A stretch of DNA of 64,000 bases from Plotosus lineatus (taxonomy: Eukaryota > Chordata > Actinopteri > Siluriformes > Plotosidae), in NCBI GenBank assembly GCA_024760905.1, contig CM045735.1, forward strand, positions 27,092,249 through 27,156,248, in the 5' to 3' direction. The notes under the pieces were generated by a model, which saw nothing but the letters and a program-made list of their open reading frames with translations, was not told where the DNA came from and did no database searches. Of this stretch, positions 1 to 12,835 are shown piece after piece (within the stretch, counting starts at the first letter, position 1; every line of letters begins with the position of its first letter). The translations under genes were made by a program, and so were the position numbers.

Positions 1-24
1 AGAGAGAGAGAGAGAGAGAGAGAG
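1..24. repeat. (AG)n microsatellite
   Basis: Pure AG dinucleotide run at the left edge; it may continue outside the window. Confidence 0.95.
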
Positions 25-160
25 TTAAAAAGGATGGAGAGAAAGAAGACTACAGGATTGAGTCAGCATGATTACATACCCTTTTCAGTCTGTATTAATC
101 CCATCAAACTCCTACTAACTGAAGATTCCACTGTTAACTGTTATGTAAGAGAAGCTACGG

Positions 161-963
161 CAGGACTGGCCAACCCGTGGCTCCCGAGCCGCATGTGGCT
201 CTTTGCCTGGTTTCATGCGGCTCTTATGTTCATATCAAAGTTTAAGTTTTTGTGTGAGTTTTTTAATTTGCATGTTCAATGCAGTATTTTTGTCAAATGC
301 GCATGTGCATGAGAAGAAAATACCTCAATGCTTCCCAGTATGGCAAGATCATTGAAGTAAACAATTTGTGTCAAGTTTGCTCTTAAAGTGGCAGGGGAAG
401 CAATGCACAGTAAAACAAAAAATATGAAGAACTCAGGAGGTTTTTAACAGAGGGAGAGGTTTTTTGTTGCTGTTGTTAAACATAATGGTAAGACATTCTA
501 CCTTATATGTCAGGCCTTATTAGAGCATTTTCAAGTTGTAAATCTTCAGTGCCACTTCAGCTCACTCCATTGCTAACTTCGACCAGGAATTTCCAAAAGG
601 GACTGAACATCACAAGCACAAGTTGTTCACTTTGAAAAGACATGCAGAAAAGCAGATACAGTTTTTCCAAACATTTACGAAGCACTCAGAGACCGTAACA
701 CTTGCATCGTATCAACTAGCTTTGAAACATGGCATGGGCCAAAAAGATATACAATGAAGGCGAGTTCGTTAAAAAATTCTTCAGTGATATCGCTGAAATC
801 TTGTCTCCTGAAAACGACAAAATAAAACACATGGTATCAGATGTCCAACTGTACCGCCACACTGTTGAACACGGAATATTGGACATTAACGCAGCTACTG
901 AATCACAGTTGCACTCTGACTTTCAAAAGTGTGTGAATTTACAATAAATCTGGCTGAGCAGAG

Positions 964-1041
<78 letters not shown>

Positions 1042-1150
1042 GAAAAAGTGATGGGTGACGTTCATGTGTGCCCATGTGTATGATGTTGCTCTGTGCAGTA
1101 ACACAGTTAAAAATTGTGGCTCTTGGTCTCAGGCTGGTTGGCCACCCCTG
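161..1150 (+). mobile_element. hAT transposon remnant with GTF2IRD2/Charlie8-like transposase
   Basis: The two ends are imperfect inverted repeats: CAGGACTGGCCAACC on the left, and on the right the complement of CAGGGGTGGCCAACC. Flanking octamers agCTACGG and atATATGG are only partly alike, as expected for an old 8-bp hAT duplication. The interior (about 558-944) reads, with one frameshift near 745, as a piece of the hAT transposase related to GTF2IRD2/Charlie8: a TLKRH stretch, then EGEFVKKFFSDIAEILSPE. Most of the transposase is missing, so this is a dead internal-deletion copy. A GT/TA microsatellite sits in its right half. Confidence 0.7.
966..1041. repeat. (GT)n(TA)n microsatellite
   Basis: About 60 bases of GT followed by a TA run, inside the hAT remnant. 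Confidence 0.95.
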
Positions 1151-1228
1151 ATATATGGTAATCTCTTTACAAATGAAAACTTTCTACAGGTACTCTTAAT
1201 CAAAAGGAGAAAAGTGACGTCAGCCCTG

Positions 1229-1230
<2 letters not shown>

Positions 1231-1302
<72 letters not shown>
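1231..1302. repeat. (GA)n microsatellite
   Basis: Uninterrupted GA run of 36 units. The open frames it creates on both strands are low-complexity artefacts. Confidence 0.95.
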
Positions 1303-1304
<2 letters not shown>

Positions 1305-1794
1305 CTTGAATATATTTGGTTTATTAAGAAACCACATAATAACTTTAACACTATTGTCCCACTGTACTCCAATGCTCTCTGCAAGATTTTGGTCCGCATA
1401 ATTCTCACACATGAACACCATTAAAACTAACAATCGTGCATCACTCACTCTACGCATCTGCATCACAGTCTGCATAAACCTGACTTCAGTGCTCTTACTA
1501 AATCCAAAATATGTCCTTTTTCCCATGAGATGTGAAAGTTTGGTTGGATTAATCAGTCCAATAACAATTCAGTTTACCAAATGAGTACTGTAATTAAAAA
1601 TGGCAGTTAAAGTACTATGTCCATGTGTTGCTATTCATATTATCTGTTTAATTATTATGATATTTCAAGCTGTCCATCCTATTATTCACTTGATTACCCC
1701 CCCCCTCTATTTTTCTTTGTACTTTTATAATTAAAAGCTTTATTTTTCTGTCTTAATATTTACTTATTTTTTCTTTTAATTATTCAATCAGTCA
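1303..1794. other. AT-rich stretch, nothing recognised
   Basis: No coding similarity, splice-bounded exon or known repeat was recognised here. It is presumably FNBP1 intron 1. Confidence 0.5.
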
Positions 1795-1925
1795 TTTTTG
1801 AAGCTGCTGAATCTTAATCAGGATCACAGGGAGGCTGGCACCCATGTCACCTGACTGTCGGCGATGGCGTGGTACAGCCTAAACAATTTGCTAGGCCATC
1901 GCAGGGCCAACACACATACAAACCG
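1795..1925 (-). repeat. L2-type LINE/SINE 3' tail fragment
   Basis: Read on the minus strand it matches the tail at 21350-21460: 'GCGATGGCC.GG.GAGC', then 'GGGTGCCAGCCTCCCTG' and 'CCTGATTAAGATTCAGCAGCTT'-like sequence. The family is widespread in fish genomes as the 3' end of L2-like LINEs and their SINEs. Confidence 0.55.
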
Positions 1926-1930
1926 GGTAA

Positions 1931-2330
1931 AAAAAGCTGGGACACTATACAAATTGTGAATAAAAACTGAATGCAATGATGTGGATTGCCAAATTTCAAT
2001 ATTTTATTCCGAACATAGATGACAGGTCAAAAGTTTAAACTGGGAAAATATATCATTTTAAGGGAAAAATATGTTGATTTAAAATTTCATGGTGTCAAAA
2101 ATCTCAAAAAATTTGGGAAAAGGCCATTTTCACCACTGTGAAGCATCCCCTACTCTTCTTACAACAGTCTGAAAACGTCTGGAGATCGAGTTTAGAAATA
2201 TGAATGCTGTCCCATTCTTGTCGAATACAGGCCTCTAACAGTTCAAATGTCTTGGGCCTTCTTTGTTGCACCTTTCTCTTGATGATGCGCCAAATGTTCT
2301 CTATAGGTGCCGCCCGTTTTTTCTCATTCT
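1931..2330. mobile_element. DNA transposon end (probably Tc1/mariner group)
   Basis: It begins AAAAAAGCTGGGACACTATA and runs through TGATGCGCCAAATGTTCTCT. From memory this resembles the terminal region of a dispersed vertebrate DNA transposon with a caaaaaagttgggac inverted end. Only one end is present; it stops at an ATT-rich microsatellite near 2340. Superfamily assignment is inference. Confidence 0.5.
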
Positions 2331-2343
2331 TCTTCTTCTTGTT

Positions 2344-2383
2344 ATTACTATTACTATTATTATTATTATTATTATTATTATTT
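2344..2383. repeat. (ATT)n microsatellite
   Basis: ATT triplet run followed by a T-rich tract. Confidence 0.9.
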
Positions 2384-2469
2384 ATTTTTTTATTTTTTAT
2401 TTTTTTTAATTATTATTATCCTTGATAAAATACTATTTACGCCTATGTTGTTATAGTTGTATTTAGTAG

Positions 2470-2957
2470 CATACTTGGTAGGCCTCCGTCAGTCTCAAAG
2501 GACTATGGCTGCGCTCTGGCTGGTAGCCTGGCTGGTGATACTCTCCAGTGTGCAGAGCCTGGGTACGGAGTAATGGAGGACAGGCTGTTACCCAAGCTGC
2601 AAGTCCCCCCCTCTCAGCGCCACCGGAAGGATCCAATGGAAGGGCAAGTGCCAATACAACTGAGTTCTAGTGTCGCTGCAGAAGTTGCCAGAACAATACT
2701 GTGAACGAACTGCCTCAAGGGGACTCCGACTCCCGATTAGAAACACGCTGACGGCTTTGCAGCCTACTCTTGTCGAATGTCAGCAATGCTTCTTTTACAT
2801 GCCTCACACCAGAGACAGTGAGAGACATGGCCGGCCTTTGATAACCCAGTTAGCTGCACTGGGGGGGACAGTGACAACCTTGTACAGAGTGGGAATTGAA
2901 CCCCCCACCTTAAGATCAGCGATCCAGCCGGCCTATACCACTAGGCCACCACTGCCT
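2470..2957 (-). mobile_element. tRNA-derived SINE, third tail type
   Basis: On the minus strand it starts with the SINE head (GGCAGTGGTGGCCTAGTGG and a B-box-like GGTTCAATTCCC), continues through the shared body (CAGCTAACTGGGTTATCAAA, GTAGGCTGCAAAGCCGTCAG), then diverges into a long tail ending near AGACTGACGGAGGCCTACCA. This tail differs from both tails on the other SINE copies in the window. Confidence 0.65.
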
Positions 2958-3160
2958 TTATATAAACATAAGTAGTTAAAATTTGCAATGAAGAGCAATT
3001 GTTGGATATTATTTTTACCAAGAAAATAAATCAGGATTTCATTTGCCCAAACATTTCAGGTCTGCTGAGAAAAGCACATGATCTTACAAGGAAATTTGCA
3101 GTGATGATATTATATCACATCCATTTTAGTACATACAGGGTAGACTTGGATAATAAAGGA

Positions 3161-3480
3161 ATGGCAATGTCTCACTATATGGTTTTTGGTTGTTCAAACT
3201 ATTCAGGAAGAAATAAGTATGTTCACTTCTTCAAATATCTGAAGGACGAGTGGTTAAAGCAAGAATAGACTGATGTTTGTTATATCCGGAAGTTCTAGCC
3301 AAATCACTATCATGTGTTCAGTGAACATTCTGCTCAAGATGCATTCATTCAAGACCTGGCTGTGGAATGAATGGGCTCGAAACTAAAACTTAAGAAAGCT
3401 GCTGTTCCAAAGGTATTTCAGTTTAAAAAGACTCCAAAAGTGTGTATATGTGCTGAAAAGATCACTGGATTAAGAGAAAA
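3161..3480 (+). pseudogene. THAP-domain remnant
   Basis: The frame gives MAMSHYMVFGCSNYSGRN, then HFFKYLKDEWLKQE, a stop, HVFSEHSAQDAFIQDL and KKAAVPKVFQF. This follows the THAP zinc-binding (C2CH) layout: an N-terminal C-x-x-like cysteine segment, a W, a C-S-E-H block and a terminal AVP. Stops are present and the cysteine of the C-S-E-H block reads F, so the domain is dead. THAP domains occur in host THAP proteins and in P/Kolobok-like transposases; which source applies is not decided by this piece. Confidence 0.6.
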
Positions 3481-3487
3481 GGGAAAC

Positions 3488-3596
3488 ATGGCCGGGCTTT
3501 GATAACCCAGTTAGCTGCACTGGGGGGGGGGGGGGGGACAGTGGCAACATTGTGGGGAGTGGCACTCGAACCCCCAACCTTAGGATCAGCGATGAT
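3488..3596 (-). mobile_element. SINE head fragment
   Basis: Complement of the SINE 5' part: TCGCTGATCCTAAGGTTGGG, a B-box-like GGGTTCGAGTGCC, a long C run, then GCAGCTAACTGGGTTATCAA. Truncated on both sides. Confidence 0.7.
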
Positions 3597-4041
3597 TGTA
3601 TTACATTGTTCTCTAATGTAATGTTATTGCTATTATTTTCTTTACTTTGAAAGTTGTACTTTCAAACATAATACACTTCATACATGTCATACAGTAACAT
3701 ACGACACTTGTTGTATTTGTGGGTACAGTCATGTGACGTGGATGTTTAATTCTAATTCTGTACTATGGCTCACCTGGATTAATTACCCAACATGGTGCAT
3801 TTCTTTCATGTGAATGTGGAAATGCCCTGGGCCTATATGTGTTGATATAATACAATGCACTAATTTTATTAGGCATTTACAAAATACCTTATAAGCACTT
3901 TAATGTTACTTTACTGTGTCTCTAGCTGTTAATATTTTTCAAGCCATGTTTCACTCTATGAATAAATAACATTTCTGAGTTGATGTTCTTCGAGATAAAA
4001 TTTATTCAGTTATTAAACCATTTTAACATAACATTAAATTG

Positions 4042-4085
<44 letters not shown>

Positions 4086-4274
4086 GATCATTATCATTAT
4101 TATCTATTTAATTTTGTAATTTCTTTTTTGTATCTATCACGATTCTCACAGATCGGTTGATCAGAATATACAAGGAATTTTTAGTGTCTGACGTAAAGTG
4201 AAAATGTCTGGCGTTAAGGTTTTGAAAGTAAGACATTTTGTCTGACATAGGCCAAAAGTTTTTGGTTACACTTT
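3597..4274. other. AT-rich stretch with (TTA)n
   Basis: A pure TTA/ATT array occupies 4043-4085. Otherwise no gene or repeat was recognised. Confidence 0.5.
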
Positions 4275-4395
4275 GTTCAGGGTGTACCCTGCCTTTACCC
4301 AGTATCAGCTGAGATTCAGTCTCCAGGGGATCTTGGGGATCTTTAACCTCCCCCAGCTCTAGTAGGATCAAACAGTTTAAAAATGGATGAATGAA
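4275..4395 (+). repeat. L2-type tail fragment
   Basis: TTCAGGGTGTACCCTGCCTT, a degraded central part and AAAAATGGATGAATGA form the usual order of the fish L2-type 3' tail. It accounts for part of a 153-codon minus-strand open frame (4108-4569), which I do not regard as a gene. Confidence 0.5.
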
Positions 4396-5778
4396 AAGGA
4401 GCCAGAATAAATTCTCTAATCTTAACCTTAATTTTGACTTTCTGTATTCAGCAAGAGTCATGTCTGAGTCTGTTTGCATAAAATAGTTCAACCTGAGGCT
4501 CAATTGTGTATGCAAAGGAAACACTGCAGAGTAAGGATTATGTTGAACATTTTTTGTAACAAGAAACATCTAGAGTGCAATTAAATAATGTTTCCTCTGC
4601 TTGCTTTGGGCTCTTACTGACCTTTCTAGGTAACCTCATATCTTCCAAAATGCTGCTGTATAAGGCAGCTGATGGAAAAAAGCAGTATGGTAGCAAGGCC
4701 TTCTAAAATGGAGCCACCAATGAAACAAGCCACTGACTTCTGGTTTATTCACAATTAAATGTGGGGATGATGAGCACAAAGTTTTGTTTTCCAAATAATG
4801 AGAAAAGGTTGGATAATTATTGTATAATTAAACAGAATATACTTCTTTGCAAAAATCAAGAGAAAACTGTAAATTGTGGTCATCATTAAAAGTGGTGTCA
4901 ATTTTTCCATAGATGTAAATATTTAATATTAGTTACTTTTGTATGTTTACTTTAAATTTGTGCTGTGTGGAAAGTATTGTGTGCAGATAGTCCTGGTCGT
5001 GCTATCCTTTGTGCATCCTTTAAATTGCTTCCACAGATGAATAGCTTGCATGTTTGTTTGCTAACAGATGGTATGACCACAGTTGTCAAAAGATGAAACT
5101 GTATCATGTAAATATATCATGAATACTTAATTACATCTTGACACATTATACTAAGAACTTAAACTAGCTCATAGGTTTGTAGTTTATATGAACGGTTAGC
5201 TGATATATTAATATGAGAGATGTTCTGATACCTTTTTCCCTTCCCGATACCTTACCAATTCAGAAATTATTCACTCACTAGCTTTGAGGTCACAAACTTA
5301 TCTGCCATAATATTAACATTATAACCACTGACAGTTGTTGGTGACTTTACTCCAAAGACTTTTCATTAATGTGGGCTTTAATGCTGCTCATTTCCTAGAG
5401 TTCACTTACGGCTATTATTCCTACTAGGCTTGGGTAATCCTGAACTGATATATGATCATCTTCTTAGTGAAATCTCATGATGGATAATTGTATTGGGGAG
5501 GGGTTGGGTGTTTGGTGACGTAAAATGGAAAGCCTAAGTTTTAAAATGTGTTGTTGGTGTTTCTTTGCCTTAAATATAATCAGAAAAGAAATGTTTTGTT
5601 TATATATTTTGATTTATGGTAAATCTTAGCGTAAAGCCGTTTATTGCTATATTCCCTAATAAAACAATGTGGAAATCTAAATAGGGCCAATGATTTTCCG
5701 CGATTGTGGAAAATGGGCGGAAATCACAGAATAAGCAATATGAAATGGAAACATCACTCTGACACAGAATTCCATATA
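4396..5778. other. Nothing recognised
   Basis: AT-rich, with no long open frame, conserved peptide or repeat that I could match elsewhere in the window. Confidence 0.4.
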
Positions 5779-6289
5779 TGTGAGCCTCTCCACCGAAAGT
5801 AGGCTCTTGGGTCCAAAAATGAGCTTTTTACACAGTCAGCTAGAGGAGACCAAAAGCTGCAAAATGCAGCAAAAAGTTTGTCAATACCTTGAAAGCTGAG
5901 CGAGTTATGCCATTTCTTGTGTCAGCATTCAACTAAAAATTTCAAAAGACGTTTCAGAGAAAAATGAGCACAAAGATTGCACTTCTTCTAAGATCATTAG
6001 TCCTTAGCAACCAAACATTTTTAAGCACTTCAGCCATATAAACTTTTAGAAAACATGTCTAGGAAGAGATTTAGGAAGAGGTGATAAGAGAAATCATCCT
6101 CATTTTAATCTGACATGCCCTTTTTAAACCATGTCACCATGGTAAGCCCCAAAAATTAACCAAAAACGACTTGTTTTTTTTTTCATTTCTGTTTACTCCA
6201 ATAAGATCAGTATGTATCTTTTAGACCATTATATAAAGGTTCAAATGCCTTCAAATGATACTGATTGAAAAAAACACTGTCAGGTTCAA

Positions 6290-6521
6290 ACAATCACACT
6301 GAAATTAAGAAAACTATGTCACAAAACTCTCTGATTGCTTTATACAGGTAAGCTTCATCAACTCTGCACTCAGCATCATCATCTTCATCAAAATCCTGCT
6401 CAGCAGATAAGATCACATCCTCTTCACAAACACTAGTCATCACACTTTTATTAACAGATGCCTCTTCTTCATCAACAACAAAATCAAAATCTTCATGAAC
6501 ACAGCTGGCATAATCATCATC
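6290..6521 (-). pseudogene. Acidic open-frame remnant inside the 2.1-kb element
   Basis: About 75 codons stay open and encode an acidic peptide with blocks such as VVDEEEASVN and DFDEDDDAEC, ending near EAYLYKAIREFCDI. The composition looks like an acidic transposase segment and its host element is repeated, but I cannot place it in a family. Confidence 0.35.
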
Positions 6522-6600
6522 AGTTTGTTTATATGTAAAAGGTATGAAACATTTAAGTATTTTTCAGGTCTTGACCAATTTTTGTACAAAACTAAACAAC

Positions 6601-6602
<2 letters not shown>

Positions 6603-6689
<87 letters not shown>

Positions 6690-6713
6690 CGAGAGAGAAA
6701 GAGAGAGAGAGAA
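6603..6713. repeat. (GT)n(GA)n microsatellite
   Basis: About 70 bases of GT followed by an imperfect GA run. Confidence 0.95.
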
Positions 6714-6772
6714 ATAATCTTCTTCAAAGCCAAATTCTAACGTCGAATTTAACATCGATACTAATGGTGCTA

Positions 6773-7259
6773 CCGTGTTTCCCCGAAAATAAGACAGGGC
6801 TTATATTAATTTTCCTACCAAAATATGATACTAGGGCTTATTTTTAGGTGATGATGTATTTTACATTTTTTTCTATTACATGTCTTATAATATATCTTTG
6901 TCTTTATATATTCTTATTTCGTTATATTTCTTTATTTTTTTAAATATTTTAATATCGAGCGATTTTAGCAATTTTTATGGACGCAAGTGTTTGTCCTCGT
7001 CTTAAAGCAGCCGCTGCCGTCATCGACTGAGCCTCAACGCGCAAGGATTGATGCTTTGAGAGCGTACCCTAGGTAAAGCTGCCTAATAGAGGAGTCAGCG
7101 CTTTCACCTCGAGCCCTAGATTGAGTGAGTAGCAGGCCAATGAATTGCTGCCGCTCTCAACTAAGGCTTATTTTAAGGGGAGGGCCTATATTAAAATCAT
7201 CTTGTAAAATCACGCTGGGTCTTATTTTATGGTTAGGTCTTATTTTCAGGGAAACACGG
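6773..7259. mobile_element. MITE with CCGTGTTTCCC ends
   Basis: Termini CCGTGTTTCCCCGAAAATAA and the complement of CCGTGTTTCCCTGAAAATAA are nearly perfect inverted repeats, and the element is bounded by TA on both sides (6771-6772, 7260-7261). This is a non-autonomous TA-target DNA transposon family common in vertebrates, here nested inside the 2.1-kb element. It has no coding content. Confidence 0.8.
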
Positions 7260-8184
7260 TAGACATCACAGATGACATTTCACTCTCCTTTTCCAGAAAC
7301 TATGTGTAGTCACATAATTCTTATAAAAAAAAACTTACTGTTATTGAAGAGAAAGTCGGAGATAAGTTCCGCATATGGTATACTAGAGTCAGGAAGTAAA
7401 AAGAAAGTTAACATGTGACGGGCACTGAGTATGTGCAAGCCCGAGCTGACCAATCAGTGTGCTCATTTCAGATCTTCCTTAGCAACTAGCCTGCATTGTT
7501 TACATGCATATCATCTTTATAACCTTTATTTTATTCACTGAAACGGCATTTTAATATCAAAACAGTATCCAAAATGGAGAGACTACTTCACGACCGTTCT
7601 TCTGGTGTATGGATTATAGTGTGTCTTGTACCGAACTTGGTGTATAATTGCAATGAAAACCAGTAAGTTTGCTACTGTTTTTATCTAGTTTTATGAGGGT
7701 ACTCGCCAGAAAAATTGAACAAAAAAAAGACATTTTTAGTGAGTTTTAGTCGATTTCACATGAGCAAGTGATAGTTGAATACTTGTTTTAATAGTTTATG
7801 CAAAAATCCGAATTTCAATAAGAATGGACCATTTTTACTTTTCTGGCCTTTATCTCAAAAGTGGTCTGTGCGACAAGCACCTACTTTCGGTGGAGCACGT
7901 CACAGATAGACATTAAAATTGCGTAAAATATGCATTAAAATCTTTAAATTTGTGCGTTTTTTTCTCTTGGCAATCGCATATATGCAGAAGTAGCAGATGA
8001 CGAACATGCTTTTCTGGTAGTTTTACATCATGTATTATGATTAGTTGTTGTGACGCACAGCCGGCCAATGAACTGGTAGCATACGTACAAAGTTTAGTTG
8101 AGGAGTTCAAGGAAACATATCGCTTGCTGGCAAAACTTCCAAAAACAAAAAAAAAAACATAAGTTTTTGAAGTTCTGTTTTTCA

Positions 8185-8621
8185 GAAGTCGTTGGAGAAG
8201 TTTAAAAAAACACTTTGATGATCACCCTGCGAAACAGTATTACAAGGCTGCATGTGTTTTTGACCCACGTCATTTGCCTACACTGTCACATGATATTACA
8301 GACTATGAAGCTATTCCAAGCTTCCGTGATGCAAATGCTGAGCAGCAAGAAGAATGGTTGATTTATGTGCAGATACAGAATGAGAATGCTCCGGATCTGC
8401 AGACCTTCTGGTCTGGGTTTGCTTCAAGGTACCAAAAGCTGGCACAAATAGCCAAAGATGTCCGGTAGATGCCAGTTGCTAGTGTGGATGTGGAGCGATC
8501 TTTGTTGCAGTACAAGCATGTGCTGAATGATCGCAGATTTAACCTCACGGAGACGGCAACAAAACAGCTCATCAAGCTGCACTTTAATAGGGACATTGAA
8601 CAGAGATTTCCAGTTGTATAA
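8185..8621 (+). pseudogene. hAT transposase C-terminal region
   Basis: One frame runs from about LKKHFDDHPAKQYYKAACVF through FDPRHLPTLSHDI to ASVDVERSLLQYKHVLNDRR and ends NRDIEQRFPVV-stop. That is the C-terminal part of a hAT transposase: the FDPR block and the hATC dimerisation block with SVDVERS. A single in-frame TAG at 8466-8468 interrupts it. The N-terminal part is not present. Low decay suggests a comparatively young fragment. Confidence 0.7.
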
Positions 8622-8945
8622 GCACTGTCTGAATGTGCCAGAGCGCAGACAATTCAGACGTCGTGATTATCATTGTAGTTTAACTATAATAACACTTTTG
8701 ATTGTTCAGGTTTAGAGTTACTGTTCTTGAGTTACAAAGTATTGAAATAACAGTTCAGGTTTGAACTTTAAGGACTATAATAGTTAGTGGTGTTGAGTAT
8801 TGTAATATTTACATTTATAAGAATTTATCAACTTCAAGTTGTTGGCAGTACTGAGTAGCTACAAGTGTTTCTGACTACTCTTAATTTCAGTTTGTAGATT
8901 AAGTTAACTAGTCTGACCATCCATAATATTAACACTAAACAGTGA

Positions 8946-10860
<1,915 letters not shown>

Positions 10861-11368
10861 AATAACTTATGGGATATGATGATGCTGGAGAGAACCTGTA
10901 AATTCTAATAATTACACAGAGAACCATTTGGTAGATTTATTAGGCATTTCACTAAACCCGACCAACTTAACCTGGCAAAATTGTGTGATGAATGGATTAA
11001 GAAGATCACCAAACAAAAACAGACTAGAAAGCGCCCAGTATTTGGGCCATTATTTGTATTGACCATTTTACTTCAGGCTTTTTTTGGGCCAATTCCAGAG
11101 CCTTGGTGTAAAGTGGCTGAAGGTTCCTGTCATACAACCAGTACTGTTATATGTTATAGGTGCTAACCAGGAACACTGCGACATTCAGAAGCTGCCAACA
11201 GCTCGAACATAAAATCTAAAATTGTTCTTAAAAATTGCTCTAAAATTTGCAAAGCTTGCTTTAAAATGATGAATAGTCTGTTACAACACTCAATCTGAAT
11301 GAATTGAGGTTGCCTGTAGCATAGTGTATACACTAATTTCTTTTAAAAATGTAGTTTGTATTCATATT

Positions 11369-11856
11369 CAGGAATCCCTCACTTTGTGCGGTTAATTGAA
11401 ACCGAGATCCCAACGCAACCACAGGATTCCATGTAGTAGGATCCCCCCCCCAACCCCCCCGACTGACGTATAAGTACATGTATATGTGTATATAACATAA
11501 ATTCAATTCTATAAATGCTTATAATAACAATTAAATATTAAAAAATAATGCATAGGATGTAAATAAAAAATAAATACACACACACACACACATACAGACG
11601 CGCGTGCGCACGCATGCAGATGTGCATGCTCAGATGCGCACCTCACAAAAATGTAACTAGTTTTGATAGGAGGTTTTGGGCTGTTTTTTTTTTGTGTTTG
11701 TTTAGGGTTTTTTGCATAATTGGCCTTGTTTTTTCAGCATTTTCGTTAACTTTTTCCCCATTCTTCCTTCATTTCCTTATTTTTAATCCGATGAATATTT
11801 AAAAAAAAACTACGATGCACTGAAGCCGCATAAATTGAAGTAGCGAGGGATCCCTG
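11369..11856 (-). mobile_element. Tigger-type MITE (GATCCCTCGCTAC family)
   Basis: The right end is GTAGCGAGGGATCCCTG followed by TA. The left end CAGGAATCCCTCACTTTG is the other terminus of the family. Internal landmarks shared with the other copies are CTGAAGCCGCA, GCATAATTGGCC and a TGCTTATAATAA block. It has no coding capacity. Confidence 0.75.
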
Positions 11857-11999
11857 TATCACTATTTCATATTTTCTAACTATTTCATATTCACTAACAA
11901 TGGTGTCAAATACTACATGGCTTGGAATACAATACATTGTTTAAAAATGTGTGCTTTTTATGCACTCATAATCTCAAGAACAGTGGTTCCTGGTTGCTG

Positions 12000-12647
12000 G
12001 ATCTTTCTTCTTTTACTTTCGGCTGCTCCCTTCAGGGGTCGCCACAGCAAATCATCCGCCTCCACCGCACCCTGTCCTCCGCATCTTCTTTTCTGACTCC
12101 AACGACCTTCATGTCTTCCTTCACCACATCCATAAATCTCTTCTTTGGTCTTCCTCGAGGCCTTCTGCCTGGTAGTTCCAACCTCAGCATCCTACTGCCA
12201 ATATACTCATTATCCCTCCTCTGTACATGTCCAAACCATCTCAATCTAGCCTCTCTGACTTTGTCTCCAAAACATCTTACGTGGGCTGTCCCTCTGATAT
12301 ACTCATTTCTGATCCTATCCATCCTCGTTACTCCCAGAGAGAACCTCAACATTTTCATCTCCGCTACCTCCAGCTCTGCCTCCTGCCTTTTCCTCAGCGC
12401 CACTGTTTCTAAGCCATACAACATCGCTGGCCTCACCACCGTCTTGTACACTTTTCCCTTCATTCTTGCTGACACTCTCCTATCGCACATCACACCGGAC
12501 ACTTTTCTCCAACCATTCCAGCCTGTCTGCACACGCTTCTTCACCTCTTTTCCACACTCTCAATTGCTCTGGATTGTTGAGCCTAAGTACTTAAAATCCT
12601 CCACCTTCTTTATCTCTGCTCCCTGTAACGTCACCGTTCCTCTTGGA
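12000..12647 (-). mobile_element. RTE-X-type LINE, 3' fragment
   Basis: The minus frame (12032-12544) gives the C-terminal part of the RTE-X polyprotein: VKKRVQAGWNGWRKVSGVMC-like text, RPAMLYGLETVALRK, RLRWFGHVQRRD and MDVVKEDMKVVGVRKEDAED. The 3' end is the GGCGACCCCTGAAGGGAGCA tail. The copy is severely 5' truncated, where it meets a SINE. The 242-codon plus-strand frame over it is antisense. Confidence 0.85.
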
Positions 12648-12649
12648 TA

Positions 12650-12835
12650 ACTGATCCCAATGTCAGGGGTTCAATCCCCACTATTGGCGGGTTGTCACAG
12701 CTGTTCCCCCCAGTGCAACTCACTGGGTTATCAAAGGATGGCCATGGCTCTCACTGTTTTATGGTCAGAGGCATGTAAAAGAACCATTTCGACTTTCGTT
12801 GATGGCCTAGGAAGCTGTCCAGGGTGTATATTTAT
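12650..12835 (+). mobile_element. SINE, 5'-truncated, L2-type tail
   Basis: It begins inside the tRNA-derived head at CTGATCCCAATGTCAGGGG, with B-box-like GGTTCAATCCCC, continues through the body (GGGTTATCAAAGGATGGCC, GGCATGTAAAAGAACCATT) and ends in GATGGCCTAGGAAGCTGTCC, the L2-type tail. Confidence 0.7.

Larger units (their letters stand above)
5779..7904. mobile_element. 2.1-kb DNA element with inverted ends
   Basis: The left end reads CTCCACCGAAAGTAGGCTC and the right end is its near-complement (GCACCTACTTTCGGTGGAG). Pieces recur at 47380-47812 (inverted) and 15440-15680. It contains a GT/GA microsatellite, an acidic open stretch on the minus strand and a nested MITE. The superfamily is not identified; the duplication at its borders could not be read. 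Confidence 0.55.

Noticed and set aside
1055..1526. Open frames rich in RERE or SLSL across the GA run
   Set aside because: Microsatellite translations. The same applies to the HTHT, CVCV and IYIY frames at the other dinucleotide runs.
4108..4569. 153-codon minus-strand open frame
   Set aside because: No recognisable domain, overlaps an L2-type tail, and sits in AT-rich intronic sequence without splice or promoter support.
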